Source: Delphinapterus leucas | Lineage: Eukaryota > Chordata > Mammalia > Artiodactyla > Monodontidae | DNA: 64,000 nt | NCBI RefSeq assembly: GCF_002288925.2 | Contig: NW_022098043.1 | Span: 8,895,554 to 8,959,553 of the forward strand | Direction: 5' to 3' | Position numbers and translations under genes: made by a program | The notes under the pieces: model-generated | The model's database searches: none | Told to the model about the DNA's origin: nothing | The model's input: only the letters and a program-made list of their open reading frames with translations | Part shown: positions 23,330-35,429 of the stretch, piece by piece | How the letters are laid out: each line of letters opens with the position of its first letter | Position numbering within the stretch: the first letter of the stretch is position 1

Positions 23330-23920
23330 AAAAGGTGTAAACTAATGGGCCAAAGACCTTAACAGACCTTAACAGACATCTCACCAAAGAAGATGTACAG
23401 ATGGCAAATAAACACATGAAAAGACACTCAACATTACATGACGAGAGAAATACAAATTAAAATGAGGTGCCATTACACATCTATTAGAATGAATGAAATC
23501 CAGAATTCTGTTATCGCCAAAAGCTGAAAGGCAGGTGGTGCAACAGTAACTCTGGTGGGATGCAAAATGGCACAGCCACTTCCAAAGATGGTTTCGCAGT
23601 TTCTTACAAAACGAAGCATACTCCTACCACACAATCCAGCAATCACGCTCCTTGGTGTTTACCCAGAGTAGCTGAAAACTAATGTCCAGGAACTTCCCTG
23701 GTGGTCAGTGGCTAAGACTCCACGCTCCCAATGCAGGACGTCTGGGTTCGATCCCTGGTCAGGGAACTAGATCCCACATGCCGTAACTAAGAGTTCGCAT
23801 GCTGCAATTAAGACCTGGTGCAGAGGAACGAAGGATGGGAGGGAGGGAGGGAGGGAGGGAGGGAGGAAGGAGGAAAACTAATGTCCACACAAAAAGATTT
23901 CTGGGTTGGGTCGAGTGGGG
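23330..23920 (+). mobile_element. L1 ORF2 fragment, sense, split by a CHR SINE
   Basis: tctcaccaaagaagatgtac, cacatgaaaagacactcaac, aacgaagcatactcctacca, then gctgaaaactaatgtcca before and cacacaaaaagatt after the SINE. It covers the same ORF2 region as the antisense fragment just upstream. Confidence 0.88.
23689..23872 (+). mobile_element. CHR-type SINE with (GGGA)n tail and 15-bp TSD
   Basis: ggaacttccctggtggtcag head, gggttcgatccctggtcagg box, then a tail that has become a GGGA repeat (about 23836-23866) instead of A-rich. Perfect GAAAACTAATGTCCA repeats lie at 23674-23688 and 23873-23887. Confidence 0.96.
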
Positions 23921-24004
23921 CAAACGTTATAAAATACTTACATTTTAAAAATTAAAACACGTGTTTGCACACATACCCAGAAAACACTCCCAGTCAAATG
24001 TGTC

Positions 24005-24580
24005 CTACTGCGTATTAAACAATTCACAGGTATTAATCAGATCATTCCAACAAGCCTGTGAAGTAGACACTATTCCCATTTTATGGATTATTGACCTTAA
24101 AAATAAAACAGCCAGTTATTTTACCCGTAAAATGGATTTATTCAGCAATTGCAGAGAATTGCAATTCAGGGATGGAATAGCAAAGACTATAGGCAAGTCC
24201 AGAAAACAAAGGAGAGGAACATTATAGAGAAAAATGAAGTTGGGGTGGGGGGGTTGCTTAGAAGGAATGTCCATCAGAGGAAGGCGAGAGTTCAGGGTGG
24301 TGATGGCTTCCCATTGCCTGGGCTCGCTGCTGGATAAGGAGAAATCTTTCCTCCTGCTGGCAATACAAGGTCCCTCTCTTCCTGTTGGGATGTGTAATTG
24401 ATGCCTAGTGCTGGTGCTCGAGAGCTCCCCCTTCTGGCCTCCTGACTCCATTTTAAATGTGGTTTCCTTTATTCGGTTTCACAGGATAAATAGAGGTTCC
24501 TGGAGGTTAAGAAATTTGCCCAAGGTCCTAAGTTAATGAATGGCAGAACAGAGCACTGAATATAAGTCTCTGTAGTGTCA
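24005..24580 (-). repeat. MIR SINE split by an LTR-like insertion
   Basis: aagtagacactattcccatt before the insertion and gaggttaagaaatttgccca, aggtcctaagttaatgaatg after it form one antisense MIR. Confidence 0.7.
24084..24482 (-). mobile_element. Solo-LTR-like element in a MIR
   Basis: About 400 bp. In reverse complement it starts TGAAACC, carries a gctgaataaatcc polyadenylation-like word about 65-70 bases from its end, and finishes ...aataatcCA, the TG...CA outline of a retroviral LTR. Its removal makes the flanking MIR continuous. No internal retroviral genes are present. Family not assigned; no clear target duplication remains. Confidence 0.5.
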
Positions 24581-24589
24581 AATCAGTTT

Positions 24590-25515
24590 ATCTGTGTTCT
24601 TGACCCTAGAAGTGATGTTAAAATGTCTCCCCATGTCAGCTGGCCACACCCATGTCCCCGTGGCCTTGGCTGGCATAGAAGGCACGGCACAAGTAGGGAA
24701 TACCTGGTTGCTAGAATGTTTCACTAAGGAAAACAAGTGCTCTAAGGTTTCTGGAGTGTGTGTGTGTTTCTTTGCAGGGTATAGCCAGTTTGTTGTGTGT
24801 CCCAGAATAAACTGTCACCGATAACCATCTTGAGCAGGGGACAGGTTTTTTGTTTTTGTTTTCTTTTCCAAAAACAGCCTGCTGTATATGCCACATCGAT
24901 TACCTGGGAGTGAAACTGCTTCCAGTTAACTTATGTGTTATGTGTTACGTCTCTGGTGTATACAAAGTGGGTCCTTGCGTCCCACAGCCTGTTTGTGGTT
25001 GATGTACCTTGAAGTGCAGATGGTTGGATTCAAAGGTTATATTTCATTACCGCCAAATGTGGCATTTCCAGGATTACCTTGTACACTTTATAAAGATTCT
25101 TAAGCGTGTTGATGTAGGGCTTTCAAAAATCCTGAGATTGGTCTGAGCAGAGCAGATTCAGGATACAAATCAGGCAGTGCCTCTGGTTAGTCGTGTTGGG
25201 GGCTCCATGCGCCTTACTTGCACTTCTTAGCGTTGCGTGCAGTGGTCTTCATCATTTTCCTGGGCCCACCTTTCCCACCTTATTTCTCGTTGCTCCTCTC
25301 GAGCCTCTGGCCTTCCTCCTGTGTTACAGCCCACTGTGCACTGAATCAGTACTCTGCACCCTGCCAGACGCTCTACCGGTCTCACCCCGCTCAGTTCCTT
25401 CCTTCCTCTCTCCATTACTTACTGCATGTTTGCGGTGACTGGCACGTCACGTGGTGGCCCTCGGTAAATATCTGCTGCGTGAGTATCAAACGGAGAGATT
25501 ATCGTGAGACGAGGG
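24590..25515. other. Intronic stretch, mostly unassigned
   Basis: 24940-25110 has faint antisense-L1 character (cagatggttggattcaaagg). No gene was recognised. Confidence 0.4.
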
Positions 25516-25650
25516 CAGTCTATCCTCCCGCGCCCCTGCCGCAGCACCGACCCGTTTTACGAGTCTATCCTCCCGCGCCCCTGCGGCAGCACCGACCCGA
25601 TTTACGAGTCTATCCTCCCGCGCCCCTGCCGCAGCACCGACCCGATTTAC
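25516..25650. repeat. 45-bp GC-rich tandem repeat, three copies
   Basis: Three head-to-tail units of gagtctatcctcccgcgccc plus ctgccgcagcaccgacccga and tttac, at 25516-25560, 25561-25605 and 25606-25650, nearly identical and rich in CpG. The unit is a multiple of three, so all frames stay open through it. Confidence 0.97.
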
Positions 25651-26267
25651 GCACTTGTTGTTCACTCTGCCAGCGAGAGCGAGCTCTCGACTGTAGGTGT
25701 TTCAGGTCTTGGTCTGTTTTGCCGGGGCCTGGCACCTGGGAGGATGGGCCCAGCCTCAGTAGAATGACTGAAGCACTTAAACGTTTGTGCGCATCTTGCC
25801 GCTTGTTCTTTGCCTGGCTTTGTCCCTGGCTTGGAGCTCATCAGGGAACCTGGTCAGGTGACATTTCCTGACGTTCATGTCCAGGTTACAGCAAAGAACA
25901 GTGCCTAACCTGCTGCTCGAGCCTGATCACTGCAGGACCAGTTGGGAGTTAATACGTCTGCCGGTCTGGAGAGCTGCTGAAGGAAGTTGATGAGGCTTTG
26001 AGACGTGGACTGAGCAAGGCAGCTTTCCAAACTCTCCAGCCCACTTCCACATGCTGAACTGTTTTTTGGATGCCTCCACTTGAGACAGACACTGCCATCC
26101 GGGAGGGACTGGCTAGTCTCCCCCCAGGAGCTGTGCCAGAGGGCCCACTGCAGACCTCTTTGGTCTCAGGGTACCTGGGCAAGCTGCAGCTGCCAGAATG
26201 CTTTTGAAAGGGGGGTTTTGGTGTTTCTACTGGCAAAGTGACCCAGACACTCCTGTTTCTCCTTTGA

Positions 26268-26495
<228 letters not shown>

Positions 26496-26498
26496 TGA

Positions 26499-28830
26499 GA
26501 TTCCTCCAGAGAGGAGATGGGTTTCCTATGATTGTCATTCTTTCAGTGCCACCTATGTAAATCGAGCCCAAGACAGGAGCTCTAAAGTGGATACTGCCTG
26601 TTCCTTTCCCCCAGCTGCCTTCTTTTCACTCTTAGAAGCTTACCTTTAGGCCTAGGGAAGAAGAGGCCCCACAAATCCAGCAGGTGTTCAGCAGTGCCTG
26701 GTTCCAGGCTTTACTAGTCTCTTTGCCATTGTGGAAGTTTCTCCAGCCAAAGCAGTACAAAAATCTAGCCTCTCAAATGCTTTGGTGGCTTCACTTCTAT
26801 TTTGAAATGGCATAAAACACAAAAATGGGCTTTTAAAGAGCTCATCACATCTACTTTTTAAAATGTTTATTTGTTTATTCATGCATATATATGGAATGAT
26901 TGGTCTCAAAATGATGCCAGAGATTAACTGGCACCATAATATTACTTGAAAATGTTCAGAGTATTCAAAAACACCTATAAAGCTATGGTAAATAATGAAA
27001 AGAAGTAAAATAAAATCAGGCCCCAAGAGCCAGCCGAGTTAGTAGATCATTTGGCCGGTGAGTTCTGGCTCCGGGTCAGAACCTGAGCCCTCCCAGGTCG
27101 TCCTCTGTTCTTTTCACTGTGTTCCCCATCTTCTTGGGTGTAATTATCAATTGCCAAGCATTGCTCATCAACTAGATGTCTTTTAAAATAGTAGCTTGAA
27201 AACTTGTTCATATGCTGTGTGATACATTTAGTTCTGTTGTATGCATTCAGAACAGTTTTACTAGGGGAAAACGTGACTGCAGGAGACTCATGTCATTCAC
27301 AGATAACTCTCCCCGCAGCAGTCTGCAAGGTCCGTTGTGCAACTATTTGTGTATTTATAGAGACACAGACTCCCAATGAGAGGCAGCTCTTTGAACAGAG
27401 TCGAGCCTGTGGATGGAGTTGTCAACTTGCTTGCTTTTCCATGTAATAATTCAGGAAATGAGGTGGAGGAGGTTTCTCAAGGTACATAGCCCTGATGAGA
27501 AAGCCAGCTACAGGTGCTTGTGATGGAAGCACCAAAGCTACCTGCCCAGCCGTTTTAGATGACTGTCAAAGAACAGAATGCTGAATTGTGATGCGAGGGA
27601 ACCCACCATATGCCCGGAATGGTGTGTGTGTGTGGGGGGAAATGCCACACCCAGAGCCCTGGGGCAGGGGGTGGGGGGGGGCGATGTAGATGGCTGAAGT
27701 GGCCTTGATGTAAAGAAGAGGTCTGGCCGGCAGGCGCTTTGCTCCTGTCACTTCTTGCCCTGTGGGGTCTGATGCTCTGTGGCTTGTTCTCAGATTTTTC
27801 TGGGGGTGCCATACGTACATTTGGAGCTTTATGTGAAAGATCCTAATTTTTAAACATTGGCTCAAACATTGGATGGTCGTGTGAAATGTGAGTCAGAGGA
27901 ACGGTCTCTGTTGGGAAATGATGGAATATAAAGTTGGATGGGTAGGAGGTATCCTTGGAAGTCGGCAGGAGGGCTTGGATTTGATGTGGAATTGTTGCCA
28001 TCAGCCCACATCCTGCACTTTGGACACGGTGTGTTGTGCGAAGCGTTCTCCTCGCGCTTTAGCTCTCATTTAACTCTCAGCAATCCTGTCAGGTAGCACC
28101 GCCAGACGCAGCCTGGGAAGTGCGGTGTGGCTTGTTTTTCTTGGTTGGAGAGTTTTGGTTGAGCAAATGCGGAAGTGGGTGGGCAGAAGCCGTGGGTGGA
28201 TCAGGTCCCTGACCTGGTCAGCTGCAGAGGCTGACGCTGTGTTCCCACTGAGCATGACAGTGTGCCCGGCTGCGTTTAAATTTAGTTTGCCAATTCAGTT
28301 ATTACTGTACTTTAGAAATAGACCAAGAATAGAAGTAAGAGATGAGCAAATTTTTCTCAGTGGAGTCTTCTTGGTGTTTCACAGGCTATTTTGTTCTTAT
28401 GGCAACTGAAGTGTTTTCCTATAGCTGTGTTGCTTCTCTGTGACTCGCTCGTCACTGTTGCAGAGATGTGTGTGTAGCTACTTCTGTGGAAACCTGGTCA
28501 GCTGGTATACCAATTGCTGTCTATACCAATTTTACTTGGGCTCAGCAGGGAAATTACAGCATTGATGGTGAATGAAAGAGCCGTGTCAAGAGCCGTCCTT
28601 CACCTTGGCCAGATAATACTGGGTGAGAGAATCGTCCTGAGGGTTTAGTTTGCAGGAGGACACTTAGACCCAGGTTGACATCCCACACTGTATCTGTCCC
28701 TGATGTGCGATGTGTAGTATGTGACGTTCCCGAGATGACTGTCAGAGTGCGCTGTTTTCCCACTTGTAACATTGTCATCTGTAGAACGTGACTGGAGAGG
28801 GGGTGGAGGCGGATGTCGGTTGTGGGGTCG
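26499..28830. other. Intron 2 start, no clear repeats
   Basis: No repeat family, RNA gene or exon was identified. A G-rich tract lies at 27661-27682 and a short TG run near 27624. Confidence 0.5.
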
Positions 28831-28834
28831 GCAG

Positions 28835-28995
28835 CTACCGTTTGCTGAACACCTGCTGTGTTCTCTGGACTGAGCTGGATGCTGCTGTTTGTGTTACTTA
28901 TCATTTCATCTAGTTTTCACAGTACCCCTCTAATGCACATAAGACCGCTGCACCTTTATTGGATGACGTAGACTCTGAGGAAGAAGCAGGGTGGT
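28835..28995 (-). repeat. MIR SINE, antisense, diverged
   Basis: gctgaacacctgctgtgttc, ttatcatttcatctagtttt, cacagtacccctctaatgca. Confidence 0.6.
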
Positions 28996-28999
28996 ACTC

Positions 29000-30670
29000 T
29001 GGCCAACCAAGCAGCACCGGGAATCCTCCTGCCAGGATAACTGCTGGGTACCTTTAGGTCGAATCACTTACACTCAGAGCAGCAGATTAAATATGGTGTG
29101 TCTCCCTCATCTGTCTGTCTTTCCTGTTTGGGGGGAAAATGTTAAATAATTTAATTCATTTCTAATCTGAAATATTTTAAACATAGATGTATTATGGAAA
29201 ATAATTTAAAGTTCACATAATTAAAAGAAAACCAGAGACTTGAAAGACGTTCCCTACTTTGAGCCGGGCCACTCAGACTGCGCAGTTCGCTCTGGTCCGC
29301 TGCTTCCTGGAGAGCCTGGAAGGCACCGACTTGCCCTCGCCAGGTTGTGCAGGACCCGCCTTGAGCCCCATCTACCTCCAAAGGCTGAGCAAGAGGCCAT
29401 GATGGACTCCCATCATCCAGGATGGGCTGGGGAGTTGGTATTCTCATTAATTTTTTAATTTGAAGTGTGATGAGTTTCGAAATGGAAGTGGAGCCTGACT
29501 TTTCACTGAATTAGGGTCTGGTAAGGCATGGCCTCGTTAAAGCTATATTGACATGCTCCAAAAGCCGTTTGAGGCCCCTGCTATGCACTGTAATGCATAA
29601 GGAGCATTTGGGTTGGTTTTGTAGTCCTGGAAATTACTCCTTTGAATGTTTTTCTTTCATCACTGCTGTTTTTCTTCCATTTTCCCTGGGAATGACTGGT
29701 TTTCGTTTTGTTCTGTTTTTTGCTATTGTTTCTTTTTAACTGGATTTGCAAAATTCTTTCTTTCCTGTAAGAGTCCGTTCGTGCTCAGTGTACCGCTGTG
29801 GCTCTGAAGTTCACTTGTAGTTTTAGTTCCTTCCCAAAGCTGTAATTTTAGAAAACTCGCCCTGTCACGGGTCTCCTAGAAGCAGTGCATCCGGGCCTTT
29901 GTTCCGTGTAATCTGGGATCAGTCAGACGTTCTCAGAGCGGCTAACGCCTGGCCCGGTGCACAGCACTGCAGTCACTCCTCCCGTGCTCACCTGCCGCAA
30001 GTAATGACGGGGAGGTGGAGGTTGTATTTCTAAGACTGACGAGAATGTCCGGATTTGCCAGCAAACCCCATGAAGGGAACGGCCTCGCTTGGATGTCGGC
30101 GCCAGAGAAAATGTGGGGAACTTATCCGGTCCACCAGTGGTCCAATTACAGGGGAGTATTCAAGAGAAATGTGGCGCGTGCTTGGCAGCTAGGCCGAGGC
30201 AGCCCGATTATCAGGCCAGATCGGTTTTCTTTTCTCTTCTTTCCGCCGTCAGAGCTTTCGCTGCTTGGAATTATGATGCCTGCTCTGGTTGGTGGGAAAT
30301 GACCTTCCTTTGCAAGATGGCCAGAACATCATTTTATTACATATTAATCCCATTGTGCTAGAGTGAAGCCAGCCGAAATCCGTTGTTAAGCTGTTTCAGA
30401 AATACCCACAGGTCCATGTGGGCCAAGAATCATATGACGTTAAGATGCTCCCTCGGCTTCCTAAACTTTGACCTTCTATGGCTTTACTCTGCACACTGGC
30501 AGCAAGAGCCAGAACTTCTCCGCTGGGGTGTATTTTGAGCCCTGAGCTGAGGAAGGAGTTTGTTTCTGCAAATTGGCACCCAGCAGGCCGCCGTCCTTTG
30601 CCTTTTTAAGAGCAAACCAAAAATAGACCTAAATCTGTTTAACCAAGTGGAAGAGTCTTTGCTTGCAAAT
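29000..30670. other. Repeat-free intronic stretch
   Basis: No recognised repeats for 1.6 kb. The part 30010-30380 has mixed composition and AT-rich words such as acatattaatcccattg. It is a candidate conserved element (see findings), not a gene. Confidence 0.45.
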
Positions 30671-30688
30671 GTTGGTCACTTCATTTTT

Positions 30689-31034
30689 ATTTATTTATTT
30701 ATTTTTACTATCTTAACCTGAGTTTTGGCAACTCAGGTTAAGTTTTTTTGTTTGTTTGTTTTTTAAATTTTGGCTGTGTTGGGTCTTCGTTTCTGTGCGA
30801 AGGCTTCCTCCAGTTGCGGCAAGCAGGGGCCACTCTTCATCGCGGTGCGTGGGCCTCTCACTGTCGTGGCCTCTCTTGTTGCGGAGCACAGGCTCCAGAG
30901 CGCAGGCTCAGTAGTTGTGGCTCACGGGCCTAGTTGCTGCGCGGCATGTGGGATCCTCCCAGACCAGGGCTCGAACCCGTGTCCCCTGCATTGGCAGGCA
31001 GATTCTCAACCACTGCACCACCAGGGAAGCCCTC
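30689..31034 (-). mobile_element. CHR-type SINE with hairpin in its tail and 15-bp TSD
   Basis: Antisense copy from ttggctgtgttgggtcttcg to gcaccaccagggaagccc. Perfect GGTCACTTCATTTTT repeats lie at 30674-30688 and 31035-31049. Its AT-rich tail contains a 13-bp perfect inverted repeat (30712-30724 with 30730-30742). Confidence 0.96.
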
Positions 31035-31049
31035 GGTCACTTCATTTTT

Positions 31050-33990
31050 TAATTCCTTCTCTCTACTTTGCTTATAGCCACCCGAAGATCCAGCTCTTGG
31101 GTGTCCCCCAACGAGAGGGAAAGCACCCAGGCCATCCCGCCAGGCCTGTGGGTTAGAGGTGGAAGAGCCATTCTGATGCTCTGACCAGGGAGTTGAGAAC
31201 TTGATCGGTTTTCATTTCAGCATAGTTCTTTTTAGCGAGCAGAATTGCCCTCCAGAAATAGAAAGGGCCAGCCTCAGCAGTGCCTGTACTTTGAACAGCT
31301 CACAGAAACTGTCCACCTGTAGGTAGTGCAAGGTCCGCAGGGAGATTACCACTTGACAGACTAGAAGGCTGGCGTGCACGGGGCGCACCTAGACGTGGGG
31401 GATCCTGAACCAGTGAGTGGAGACCTCCAGCTGGTGCTGCCAAGACCTGCTCTCCGTGCGGGAATTAGCCCGTGGAGCCAGGCTCACACTCCTTTGTGAC
31501 TGATGTTATTATTTAACAGTCATTAATATCATTGATTATCTGTTTCATCTCTGCTAAGCATTGTTAGTTTCCAGTCCCTAATAGCTGAACCTAGGAAATC
31601 TGGAACTGATTTTCCCAGTGATAGCTGTGTGGGGTAAAACTCACAACTCAAACTCAGCTCTGTCCCCAGAGGTTGAAGATGTGCCGGGCCCGGGGACCTT
31701 AAGGCCAGACGTGATCTGGTTCATCTGTGGTCAAGAGGGACCAGGCCCGTATTTTCTTCTTGCCTGGCTTCCCAGTTACCGTCACTGTTTAAAATAGTCT
31801 CGTACCAGCATGTTTTCCTCCTTTGTTTCAAAGACAGCATTTAAAATGTCTTCTTTCTGAAGAGGTCTTAGACTAAATAGGCGAAAAGTGAGTGGATTCA
31901 GTCAACACTTACTGAGCACCTCCTATGAATCCGACACGGTGCCCGACCCGGGAAGAAGTGCAGCCTTTCTTCCTCGCCTTCTCTTCCACAGGGGAAAAAA
32001 ATGCTGGGATCCTAGAGCTTGATCCGTGATAAAAATGACCTTGGCCGGATCCTCTCAGCCCTTGGGTCTGGACCAGCTAATCAGCTCTGAGGACAACTGT
32101 CAGGAGTTGCAGAACTGAGTTATTCTTCGTACAAGCATCTGACATCTCCCTGTGCCAGACGCCACTCTGGGTGCCGGGGGTACGAGATGAAAGGCCTGGC
32201 CCCGCAGAGCTGATGTTTAGTGGGGAATTCAGGCAAGATTTTCTGGAAGGCGGGAGGCTTGGCCACGCCAGCTTTGCACGCTGTACCTCCGTCACAGATC
32301 ACAGCAGGCATGATTATTTGTCTTCACTTCTGCGTAGAAGTAGTCTCGGCTCTCCGGTGAGTTTCGCCCTCCCTTCTGCCTCCTTGCTGGCCGCCTTCCG
32401 CCTGGCCTCTTACTGTTTCTCAGATTCTTTTCCCAAAGCATTCCTGACAAAATGTTCCTGACAAGAGCAAACACTTATCTTTGGAGTTTTGAGGGCAAAG
32501 CCAAAAGTGGCTGCCTCTAGCAGAGAATTTTATGTTTTGTCTTTTTAAAAAAGAATTGCATCCCAGTTCATAACATGCCCACATGCAAGACATTTTAACA
32601 TGAAAAGAACGCTTTCTTCACCGAAGCCTCGAGTCCAGTTGGCTGTCCAGGAAGTAGGGCACTGCATCCCAATGCCCTGGTGCTCTGGGACCTTGTTGGA
32701 GATGCTCAGCCGGGCTTTGTGACCGGGCCTGCCCACAGTGTTTCGTTTCCCTGCTGTCGGCCCCTGGGAGCCGAGGGGAGAGGGGCTCCCGACCCTGGGG
32801 CCAGGGCTCAGTAGGCCCGCCAGGCCCAGGCGAGTACCTGGGCAAGTTGCCTGTGGGTTTCTGTTGGAGGTGGGAGCACTTGGCTTCCACTCTTGCATCT
32901 GTGGTGAGGTCTACAGGGAACTGTTCTCCCCCAGGCCAGATGTTGTCTCTGGAGCAGGCGCAGGGGAATGGATGGAAGAGTCGGTAATTATGCAGGGAAC
33001 CCTGAAAACAGTCTGTCGCACTGATGTTTCTGAGCTCGTTCGGAGCTTTCCTACAGGCAACTGTGCTGCAGTTTCGGTTTTACAGGGCGAAAAAGCATTC
33101 CAGCCAAGGGCCCCCAGCAGTATTTTAATGAACTCCATCCCTTGGAAAGTTGTGGTGAGCCTTTTCATGCAAACGTTTTGCTCTTTGAATGGACTGCAGC
33201 TGTAGTGACTAAAGCAAGGCCGAGGGAGAAAGCGGACCCCGGACTCAGGGTGCTGGACCGGCCCTCTGTTCCCCACCCAGGGTGTCTCTGCGGAGGGAGG
33301 TGGCCTTTCACGACCCCAGCCTGTTGCTGAGGCGAGGACTCTGCCACCTGATGGTGATTTATGTCAAGGTGGAGCTAGGCAGCCCTTCTAAACTAGGACT
33401 AAATGTCATGATTTGCTTAGAAAGAGGAAACGGGGCTTCCTGGGGGGCCCTCACCCGACCCCCGCCCCATAGATATGGCCGGAAGTTATTTGAAATTCTG
33501 ATGAGTTCTGTTATATGCAGAATAATAGACCCTCATTTGATCCAGTTAAGGAGGACGTGAATTGCCTCCTGAGCCATGCAGTCCAGACCTGTTAAAACTT
33601 GAAACAGAATGAATAAAGGAGAAGAGTACAGGGTCATTTGCTTTCTTGTGTGTGTGTGTTCCTCAGGGAGCAGGGGCGGCTTTGCTCCCGGAGACTCTCC
33701 TGAGCATTCTAGAACAGTCGAAGCAGATTTCCCACTATGGCTGCGGGCTTGAAATTCTCCAGAGCTAGGTAATTTGAAAGTTAGTTGTCTCCCATTCCCT
33801 TTAATGTCAGCCACCCAGTGGTATGCTTTTGTTATTTTTCAGAGGATATTATAGAGTTCAAAATAAAAATTATTTTTTGTTGGGTCTCAGATTTAGAATT
33901 TGCTTCTCCCCTCTTTTCATTCTTCATAAAATCTTTTTCAATGGATGACATAGGAAAATAAGTTGCTTTTCATGGAGATCCATCAGATGT
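31050..33990. other. Intronic stretch with L2 traces
   Basis: Antisense L2-like pieces occur at about 31895-31960 (cttactgagcacctcctatg) and 32125-32240 (ctgtgccagacgccactctg). The rest is unassigned. The 155-residue frame at 32738-33205 (+) has no recognised domain. Confidence 0.45.
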
Positions 33991-33999
33991 CAGAAGCAC

Positions 34000-34150
34000 T
34001 GATATATATGGTCCTCGTTATTAATACATTTCATCCATTACCTTGTTTAATCTCCACGGCTGCTCTGTGAAGCGAGTGGCGGGGGGGGGGTCCCCTTTTA
34101 TAGATGAAACTGAGAATGCTCCAGCACCCGATGAGTCCCATACCTGCTCC
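34000..34150 (-). repeat. MIR-like fragment, antisense, with G10 run
   Basis: ccattaccttgtttaatctc, then ttttatagatgaaactgaga, interrupted by a G run near 34081-34090. Confidence 0.6.
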
Positions 34151-34454
34151 GTGACCAAGAGGAGAGTCTTGTCTGTTGAATTGCTGTCTTTAAAAATGAA
34201 GACATCACAGTATGTCATTTCTCATAGGTCCTGCTAGGACCAGACTGTCTTCTAAGGTGAAACTATAAAAGACATTTGTGATGGGGGCAGGGTAGGCACC
34301 GTGGAACTTGTTAGGTACCTCAGGAAAAAAGACGTGTAGAATCTCTCTTCTGTCTCTCCTGGTATGAAGCCCCTTCAGAGTTTGATGAGCAAAGAAAGTG
34401 CTGCCGATTCTGCCTGGCCTGGCTGTTGGAGCAGTTGTGCCGAGGTGACTACCT

Positions 34455-34507
34455 CCACCCCCAAAACACACACACACACGGTGTGCACTGTGTGTGTTGG
34501 GGGGTGG
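34455..34507. repeat. Imperfect CA/TG inverted microsatellite
   Basis: ccacccccaaaacacacaca faces tgtgtgttggggggtgg, so the arms can pair with a short loop, G/C-rich at the base and CA/TG above. Confidence 0.8.
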
Positions 34508-34879
34508 CGTGCTCCTTAAAAAAGCATGTTGCGCACACCCAAGTAGTATGTCCCTATATCTTCTTTCAGTTGATTAAGCCAGTCTAAAAATTTTAGGAAA
34601 AGCAGGTTCTTGCACTGCAGGATCTAAAGGGATGGGTCCGGAAAGTGACTGCTTTTAAATCGAATGTACCAAAGTCAGCATACACACCAGCATAAACTGG
34701 TTAGAATATCTAAGGTGCCAGGGGATGGGAGGGCACAATCCCACTTGTAACAGCAGAACAACATGCCACCTAGGAACAGGCTTCCCACAAGGCAGGTCGG
34801 CCGTGCGTGAAGAGCCTGCACAGGTCGGAAGCAAGGGCAGAGCGGATGCGGTCCGAGAGCTCAGAAACAGGCCCCGGGA

Positions 34880-35262
34880 TGTAAGAACTTAGGGTGTATT
34901 ACAAGTGACAGTCACAGTTCAGTGCAAGAAAAGAATTGATTCTTCAGTAAAATTGCTGGGACAGCTAATAGTTTTGAAGGAAAACAAGCTGAATACCTAT
35001 TGCACGGCATGTACTCATACTCCTGATGGATTAAGGAACTAATATTAAACGAACATGAAAGAATCAGGGAAAACGTCAATGACGTTTGATGTTGAGATGG
35101 GGGGGAGCCTTTATAAGGCATAACAGCTAATGCCAACGTGATGGCTTTGAAATATGCAAATTTAACTTAAAAGTTTAATAAAAAAAAAACCTTAAAAGGC
35201 AAAGAACAAACTCTGAAAAATAGTTGTAGCCTCTGGCAAAGACTGTATCTCCTTAAATCTTC
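34880..35262 (+). repeat. Diverged L1-like fragment
   Basis: gattcttcagtaaaattgct, tcctgatggattaaggaact, cctctggcaaagactgta resemble L1 ORF2 3' sequence but are well decayed. Confidence 0.5.
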
Positions 35263-35269
35263 AGAAAAC

Positions 35270-35425
35270 ACCTTCCGAGGTTGTTGCTGTCATCCGTCCC
35301 TACTAGGCGGAAGCAACAGCAGGGCCTTCGGCAGCTTGTCCAGGGTCACCAGGTAGTGGTGAAGGAACCAAGCTGTGAACCCAAGCAGCCCAGGGCCCTC
35401 AGCCGCTGTGCACTGTTGCCTCCAC
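35270..35425 (-). repeat. MIR SINE fragment, antisense
   Basis: gcagcttgtccagggtcacc, aggtagtggtgaaggaacca, agctgtgaacccaagcagcc. Confidence 0.65.
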
Positions 35426-35429
35426 TAAT

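Noticed and set aside
25218..25871. 217-residue open frame upstream of exon 2
   Set aside because: It is lengthened by the 45-bp tandem repeat, has Pro/Arg-rich low-complexity content, no recognised domain, and the other frames are also open through the repeat.
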